Made by a program: the position numbers and the translations under genes
Part shown: positions 58,205 to 64,000 of the stretch, in pieces
Position numbering within the stretch: position 1 is the first letter of the stretch
How the letters are laid out: every line of letters begins with the position of its first letter
The notes under the pieces: model-generated
What the model was told of the DNA's origin: nothing
Database searches by the model: none
The model's input: the letters and a program-made list of their open reading frames with translations, nothing else
Assembly: GCA_022695795.1 (NCBI GenBank)
Contig: MU404059.1
Location: 1 to 64,000, forward strand
DNA: 64,000 nucleotides
From: Biscogniauxia marginata
Lineage: Eukaryota > Ascomycota > Sordariomycetes > Xylariales > Xylariaceae
Direction of reading: 5' to 3'

Positions 58205-59461
58205 CTAAACCACTGCTTGATCACCCGCAAGAGCCAACCACTCGCCAGCGAGAACCTGCCTTTCTTTTCTTTCCCGCCTGCTCAGACCTTCCTCGTCAAC
58301 TTGCTTCATCATCTTCGTCCCAAGCTCCCGGCATGCGTACTGGACGCCACTGACGGCCGCCTTCTCCATGTAGAACGGTCGTTTCGGGTCGTCCTCATTT
58401 AGCAGTAGGGAATACATGAAACACGCATCCGCATTGTCGCCCACGTCCGCCGCATACTGCAGCAGCGGCTTCGCCTTACCCTCCTCTCCCATCTTAAGCC
58501 GTATCTCGGCAGCCGCCAGCAAGAAACTAGTCCTCCACTGCCAACGGTCCTCGTCCTCGTCCCTCTCCTTCTCCTTCTCCTTTTCTACCCCCCCTTCCTT
58601 CTCATCGCCCCCCGCTCCCACGTCCCCTCCCCTAGCGAATTCGGCCGCGCGCCGGAACCACATCAGCGCGGCCTCGTCATCCCTGCACGTCCCCTTCGCG
58701 GCGCAGATCAGCCCCATGAGCGTGCAGGCGTCGGGCGCGTAGCGCGTATCCCTATCGCCGTCGCCACCAGCACCACGACCCTCGGCGAGCCGCCGCAGCG
58801 CCTCCTCGGCCGGCGCGAGAAAAGGGCGCCCGAGGGCGCCGCTGCTGACCAGCGCGATCCGCACCATCGTCAGTACGGACGGCGGGTACGCGCGCGTCAC
58901 GCCCGTGTGCAGGATGTGCAGCGCGAGGTCGGTGGGGCGGCCGGCGCGGGGGCTCAGCGCGATCGCCGAGGCGGCCGCGTGCAGCGTCTCTAGGGACGGG
59001 AGGGGGGCGCGTTGTCGTTGTTGTCGTTGTTGTTGCCCTTGGTCGTGCGGGGGATCCTCGCCGTCGTCGTCGTCGCGCAGCGGCAGTTTCTCCCGCCAGC
59101 GGCCCGAGCGCGTGAGCGCGAGCCCGACGTACTGCGTCACGGCGCGGTGGCACGACTCGGGCGTGAGGGCCGTGTCCGGGCGGACGAGCGGCGGGCGCAG
59201 CTGCGAGGCGAAGAACGACTGCGGCGGGATGTCGGCGTGCGTGAAGCGCGCTTCGGATAGGCGGTCCCGGCCGGGGACGGCGCGGGCGGTGGCACGGGCG
59301 GTGGGGGTGGTGTGGAGGTGGGAGGAAAGGGGGAGGAGAGATAGGGAGGTGGAAGTGTGTCTGAGAGGGTTTGTGACTGGGTGAGGTCGTGGTGTAAGTC
59401 TGAGGAGTACGCTTAGCTGCCTCGCGGAGCATGTACGTAGGTGTAGATTATGGCGCGGCAT
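58205..59461 (-). CDS. Probable mitochondrial TPR/Sel1-like repeat protein
   Basis: A single-exon gene for 418 aa. The N-terminus is rich in Arg, His, Ser, Thr and Leu without acidic residues for about 60 residues (MPRHNLHLRTCSARQL), a strong mitochondrial targeting pattern. The C-terminal half contains helical repeats of Sel1/TPR type: ACTLMGLICAAKGTC followed by ALMWFRRAAEFA, then FLLAAAEIRLKMGEEGKAKPLLQYAADVG, then ACFMYSLLLNEDDPKRPFYMEKAA. Two low-complexity inserts are notable: a Gln/Arg run near residue 140 and an acidic/basic Glu-Lys run near 290. The coding sequence is markedly GC-rich in its 5' half compared with neighbours, and the opposite strand is also open there by composition. 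The function is unknown; repeats of this kind mediate protein contacts. The start is the first ATG. Confidence 0.75.
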   Translation of the reverse strand: MPRHNLHLRTCSARQLSVLLRLTPRPHPVTNPLRHTSTSLSLLPLSSHLHTTPTARATARAVPGRDRLSEARFTHADIPPQSFFASQLRPPLVRPDTALTPESCHRAVTQYVGLALTRSGRWREKLPLRDDDDGEDPPHDQGQQQRQQRQRAPLPSLETLHAAASAIALSPRAGRPTDLALHILHTGVTRAYPPSVLTMVRIALVSSGALGRPFLAPAEEALRRLAEGRGAGGDGDRDTRYAPDACTLMGLICAAKGTCRDDEAALMWFRRAAEFARGGDVGAGGDEKEGGVEKEKEKERDEDEDRWQWRTSFLLAAAEIRLKMGEEGKAKPLLQYAADVGDNADACFMYSLLLNEDDPKRPFYMEKAAVSGVQYACRELGTKMMKQVDEEGLSRRERKERQVLAGEWLALAGDQAVV

Positions 59462-60264
59462 GGCGATGACTTATACCGGCCTTGGACTTAGATGAGTTTT
59501 GTCTCTCATGAAAAAGGGGCGTGAGAGCTATTGGTGGGTGGGTGAGCTTCACGGTGCTTCTAGGTTAGTTCTTCGTCACCAGAGAATCCCCCCCCTCCAC
59601 ATAGTCATCCCAGACCCCCCCAAAAAAACTCAAGATAAGAGGAAATAATGACGAATTGAAAACTATTGACAGCTTAATCGAACTGTTTTTTGAGTTGTGT
59701 TGGCTATACAGTGGCCAATGTCTTTTAACCATCCAATGCATTCATGGTGCAAGGTGGGGTGTTATAGAGAAGCCGAAGATTTACCGGATATGACGGTGAG
59801 GAGGTACGGATATCCCTACCAAAAGTCTTTGCCACGCCAAGAAATGCCAAGCTATCGTCACAGGTAAATTGCAGCTGAGTGCCAGCTGTGGTCAAATCGC
59901 TGATATTTAGCCGCTATTAATACCGCTAAGATTACTAGCTTAGCACATCAAAGGGGGTTATCGATAGTAGAAACGATCCACTAAGACCACTAAAAATTAT
60001 AAGGTAGGCATATCGACACCTGTCCCACAGCTGGGGTTCAGCTGGCAGAAAAGCATGGCATTTCTTAGCGTGGCAAAGACTTTTGGTAGGGATATCCGTA
60101 CTAGGTACGTACCTCTTATCTTATCACAATTGGCAAAAGGAAAAAAAGGTTAAAGACCTCAGCAACTCAAGCCCACTACCGGACATCAATATTAGACTGA
60201 ACAGGATACTACTTTCTACAATTTCCCTCATCCACGACCGCCAACGCCAACAACTCTGAGCAGA
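59462..60264. promoter_or_regulatory. Divergent TPR gene / UTP16 promoter, carrying a MITE
   Basis: The 803-bp spacer between head-to-head genes. More than a third is occupied by a MITE (59807-60098), leaving 345 bp on the TPR side and 166 bp on the UTP16 side. Confidence 0.6.
59807..60098. mobile_element. MITE with 43-bp inverted termini and TA target duplication
   Basis: A 292-bp non-coding element. The left end (59807-59849) and right end (60056-60098) are reverse complements with a single mismatch over 43 bp, beginning CGGATATCCCTACCAAAAGT. Weaker inverted similarity continues inward (GCAGCTGAGTGCCAGCTGTGG against CCAGCTGAACCCCAGCTGTGG). TA flanks both ends (59805-59806 and 60099-60100), as expected for a target-site duplication of the Tc1/mariner-Fot1 superfamily. 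The flanking GTAC extends the symmetry by one more base pair. No transposase is encoded, so movement would need an enzyme supplied elsewhere. Confidence 0.88.
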
Positions 60265-61511
60265 ATGGCGCCCGTCACTATAGAACGTTCGGGTTCCCGA
60301 AAAAATACCACTGAGAAAGGAAAAGGCGCAAGCCCAGCCAAGAAGAGAATCGAGACAAGCGAGATATCGATCGAGCTGCCCATTAAGAGGCGCGGAAAAC
60401 GGAAGTCGACGCGCGACGGCGAAGAAGAGAAGGATGTCCAGGATGCGGCACAGAGTACCGAGCTAGAAACACCTAAGCGACAGAAGATGGCCGTTCGAAC
60501 CAGAGAGGAGAAGACCGCGAGCGGTGGTCGCAAAAAGCAAATCGAGGTGCAGATACCCAGCTCGAGTACGAAGCGAGTGCGCTCTAGCCCAGTCCCCGAC
60601 TCCGAAGACGAGGAGGAGGAAAGCGAGGACGAGATCGAGATCGAGCCGATCAGTGCATCGAAGCAGTTGGAAGAGGAGGCAGGTCAGCAGCTAGCCTCAC
60701 AAGCGCATGACCCAGATCCAACTGCCCAGCCGAAGCCCAAGTCCAAGCACGTGGTTTTCGGTGACGACGACGATGTAGAGAAATTCGTTGTCGCAGGGGC
60801 CGAAACAGATAAGGAAATCAAAGAGACACATGACGAAGCGGACAGTGATGATGACGACGACGAAGCCCCCGAAGCTGTGTCTACGCAGGCAGCGGCCAAA
60901 GATAGAATAAAATCAGCCCAGGCTGCTACGGAAGCTGCCGCAAAGTACGAGTTCTCGATCATCGACTCCCACACTCACAAGCAAACTAACATGTTGCCAG
61001 GCATGCCGCGTCGTTGAAGCGGAAACGTCAAGAAAGAGACAACCTCTTCAAGCAGCAAGCAGAGAAGCGCAAACGAACCCGTATAGAAGAACGTGTCAGG
61101 TCCAAGGTACCCAAAGCGGACTCCGGCCACCACGAAGGAGCAGCCGAGACCGAGAAAGCTACGACGGGACGGAGAAGGGCTGAGAAACACAAGCTGCCTG
61201 ACGCGCTACCAGCCGAGTTCCTTGCGGATTCGTCAAGCGAGAGCGAGAACGAGACAGCCCTGAAAAAGGCGGCCAAGAAGCCGAAGAAGATCGACTTCGA
61301 CACCGCAGTCGGGACGCCCGGCAACGAGGGCAAGCGGCCCCGCGACAAGATCGTCGGGACGACTCGCTATCGCGTATTAGCGGAGCAGGGAGACAAGAAT
61401 CTTCCTCCGAAGATGAACAAGAACTCCCTCATCATGAGGGAAAACATGCTGAGGAGGAAACGGAAGGCCGTTACGCTGAATAAGACCAACGGGTTCTTTG
61501 TCAGGAAATAG
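60265..61511 (+). CDS. UTP16: U3 snoRNP-associated protein Utp16
   Basis: Exons 60265-60944 and 61001-61511, for a total of 396 aa. Utp16 (Bud21 in yeast) is a component of the small-subunit processome, which processes 18S rRNA precursors in the nucleolus. The N-terminal half is disordered, alternating Lys/Arg-rich and Asp/Glu-rich stretches (PDSEDEEEESEDEIEIEP). The conserved family region starts at DSDDDDDEAPEAVS, continues through KRKRQERDNLFKQQAEKRK and LPDALPAEFL, and ends in the signature tail with RYRVLAEQGDKNLPPKMNKN and GFFVRK. The 56-nt intron (GTACGA donor, ACTAACA branch, CCAG acceptor) joins EAAAK to HAASLKRKR and is needed to connect the two halves of the family region. MAPVTIE is the first ATG. 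Confidence 0.88.
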
Positions 61512-64000
61512 ATAGCGGGAGCGTGCCATGTATACCACATACCGAGATACCATGTCCAATGTTCGATCTGGACAGGCAAGGTCTTGCTTACTATAAGATA
61601 TGAGCCATTTTCAACCTCAAATTTTTTTTTAAGATTCGGGGCGTGAGGATTGTATGTTTGTTCTTTATGCCGAACATAGGGAACCAAAGCAATGCCCATT
61701 ATCCATGCACACGCTTACCTCCACCTGCGAGGCTCTCCTCCCAGCTCGAATTCCCACTTCATGGTTTTCTTCTCTTTCCTCCCCCTTTGTAACAAATAGT
61801 TGCCAACCGCCCCGCTGCTGATACTCTTAACCCCCCCCCTCTCCCCCACCGACATCCTGATCGATCCCATTGAGCTTGAAGCTTCTCATAGTGACTAAGC
61901 GCGCGTTAGGTAGCAGATCCTGGCGACGAGCATTGTGTGGTAGTCGCCTTCCCGGTAGCCCCCGTTGATGACGGCCCTTTCTAAGCAATATATCGACCGA
62001 GGAGATGAGGAAACATCAGTGGTGACATTGGACAGCCCACTAAATTTGGCTTCAAGCATTTATGGTTCATAGTTTTCCTCCGGGGATATGTTGAATATCA
62101 GAAAATAATATAACACATATTTGCTCAAACAAAAAAAAAAGAAAGAAAAAACCTTCCTGGCCGTTCAACCAGAAAAACTAATCGGCGTAGATCGCTACGT
62201 TCATGTGGGTTAAAAAGACAATCGCAAGACTCAAGTCAGTAGTACTTTCGACAACTACGCAGCGCTGAGAAAAAAATTTTTATATTACCCCTTTTCTAGC
62301 AAGTCTTCCCAATCAGTCTAAGGTTAGGGTAAGTTGCCCGTTTGGACGACCAATAACCCAGGGAACAGAAAGCCCCAGGGGAAGAAAAGGGGGGAGAGGC
62401 TCTAAGTAAACACGTCTCCTCCAAGCCGCCCGTCCCCTCGAGGACGGGGTATTATACCGTTCCTCTGTCCTAAAAGATCCCCCCTATCCGGTTTTTTTCT
62501 TCCTCATTCTTTATATTACGTGCCTCTCTGTCTCGCTCGTGGACAAATCAACAAGCGGCTGAGAAAGGAAGAGAAAATGGAAAAAAAAAGAAAAACCTTC
62601 TCTAGGAGATATAACAGTTTCCCCGGTCTCTCTTCCCCTCTCTGTATGTGTGTGTATAATATAGTACTTCGACAATATGCGATACTGATATTCGCTTAAA
62701 TAAACCTACTGGCTGGCGTGTGGGTAGGATGACGACAACAACATCTCTAAATAAGAGAGAAAAGGGAGGGTGGGGGGGGGGGCTATATCTTCCAGAAGAC
62801 GTGAGTAGGGGACTTTTTTATTTATTTAGGAATACCCATGCCATGCCTACCTACCTACTTAGCCTCATGATGGACTCATCCGTCTGGCACCGCAACCAGA
62901 CCCCCGGACGTATATTGCCCGTCCCATCAACGTACGACAGTATAAACATCCACCCCTTACCCCTTTCTCCTTTCCCCTCTTCGCAGTTCCCTTGCGCCTA
63001 GATAAGAACTAGACAGATAGACAGACAACTTACGTGGTATACAACAAGTCAGGGAGTTCACACCCTCCCCCCTCTTCTCCCCAAATGTAGTCCTTCCATA
63101 TTGATGTATATATTTCACGCTTCCCAATATGCCTTCATGATTGCCCTCGGAATTCGGCGAACAGCAGGCAGCCAGTCCCCCCCAACCAACCGCCATGCAA
63201 AATCGTGGCGGACATTCTTATACCCAATGCTAGCGATCTATCTATCGTGTTTATGTACGGGTTTTGAGAAAAAGGGGGAAGAGTTAGATAGATTTCAGAA
63301 ATTTCAGGTTCTAAGATGTCCTAAAAAAAAAACAAAAAAGACCAGATTTCGTTCGTAGATTTGATTGATGGTATATATGGTTTGCTCGAGCAGAGAAAAA
63401 AAACCACCACTTGCTTCTTCGCTTTAGTATACAACGCGCTCGCAAATTAAACTCAAATAAAATAAAAAATTCCGTGCCTTATCTCGTTCGGGGCAGCCAG
63501 TCAGATGTTTCTCGCAGAGATAAGACCCTGTCCCTCTTCTCCTTTTTTTAATACTCCTATCAGTCAAGTTTAACCCAACTCGTCAATTCCAGCTTTCCAT
63601 CCATACCTAGTCCCCAGTTACAAAAAAATCCTGATTCATAACCCTCCCCCTCCCCCTTCCACCCTTCCGCCCCCACCTCCCTTCATATGGGTATAGAGTA
63701 TAGACAAAAATATAATCCCGGCCCATATTTTTTGTCACTTATCAATGATCTAAGTGCTTCGCGAGGGTGTATCGTGTTGGCAAAGAAGTATTGCTGAATT
63801 TCTTTTGCAGGGCCGTCTTGGAACAAAATATATAATAAAAACAAACCAAAAAATAAAGTGGTATCTTGAAAGTCGTAACGGGACCGTGAATTAAGAAAAA
63901 ACCAGGATGTATCGGGGCGGTTGGATAGCGACAGAAGTAAAGCGGGATAAACTGAGCATGATTGATATGTCGAATATGACCCATCTAGGCTTATGACAAA
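61512..64000. other. Gene-free right end, pyrimidine-rich
   Basis: About 2.5 kb without a supportable gene. It is full of T-, C- and A-runs and CT-rich stretches (for example 62478-62532 and 63640-63680), a texture common in long fungal promoters and 5' leaders. It may therefore belong to a gene starting beyond the window. All open frames are short and compositionally simple. Confidence 0.5.

Noticed and set aside
62325..62340. GGTTAGGGTAAG, telomere-like
   Set aside because: A single partial unit without tandem repetition.

Overview
The window comes from a filamentous ascomycete (Pezizomycotina, most likely a sordariomycete). The evidence is many short spliceosomal introns of about 45-156 nt with GTAAGT-type donors and CTAAC branch sites, single-copy fungal housekeeping genes on both strands, fungus-specific families (DUF6604, alternative NADH dehydrogenase, Utp16, Ctk3) and the TAGGTAGGTACCT-type simple repeats common in such genomes. 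No rRNA, tRNA or CRISPR was recognised.

Layout. 1-24 kb is a gene-poor, accessory-looking half. It holds a Dgk1-type CTP-dependent diacylglycerol kinase (2408-3589), a DUF6604 protein (4701-7184), a small secreted cysteine-rich protein (8023-8304), a five-exon gene encoding a CRESS-DNA (geminivirus/genomovirus) Rep-like superfamily 3 helicase (10663-12021), the SAGA/ADA acetyltransferase Gcn5 (14172-15623), ribosomal protein eL32 (16521-17263), a cysteine-rich orphan (18793-19710 or 19873), a cytochrome P450 pseudogene (about 20820-22045) and an unrecognised three-exon gene (22745-23599). Gene-free stretches here are often 1-2 kb.

24.9-61.5 kb is a conserved housekeeping block: an alternative NADH:ubiquinone oxidoreductase, midasin/Rea1 (about 15 kb, 4947 aa, six AAA modules plus a MIDAS domain), mitochondrial bL12m, CTD-kinase subunit Ctk3, pyrroline-5-carboxylate reductase, Hat1, a ZIP metal transporter, an F-box/WD40 protein, a mitochondrial TPR/Sel1-like protein and Utp16. 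Several neighbours are divergent pairs sharing one promoter region (midasin/bL12m, Ctk3/P5CR, Hat1/ZIP, TPR/Utp16, Gcn5/eL32). Ribosome biogenesis is a recurring theme (midasin, Utp16, eL32, bL12m). 61.5-64 kb is non-coding and rich in pyrimidine runs.

The two most interesting signals are these. First, the Rep-like helicase gene has an intact reading frame across four canonical introns but no visible HUH nickase motifs, and its second intron is clearly homologous to the second intron of gcn5 about 3 kb away. Second, a 292-bp MITE with near-perfect 43-bp inverted repeats and TA target duplication sits inside the divergent promoter of the TPR gene and UTP16. Exon boundaries were deduced by eye from splice signals, frame and family conservation; no database search was run.
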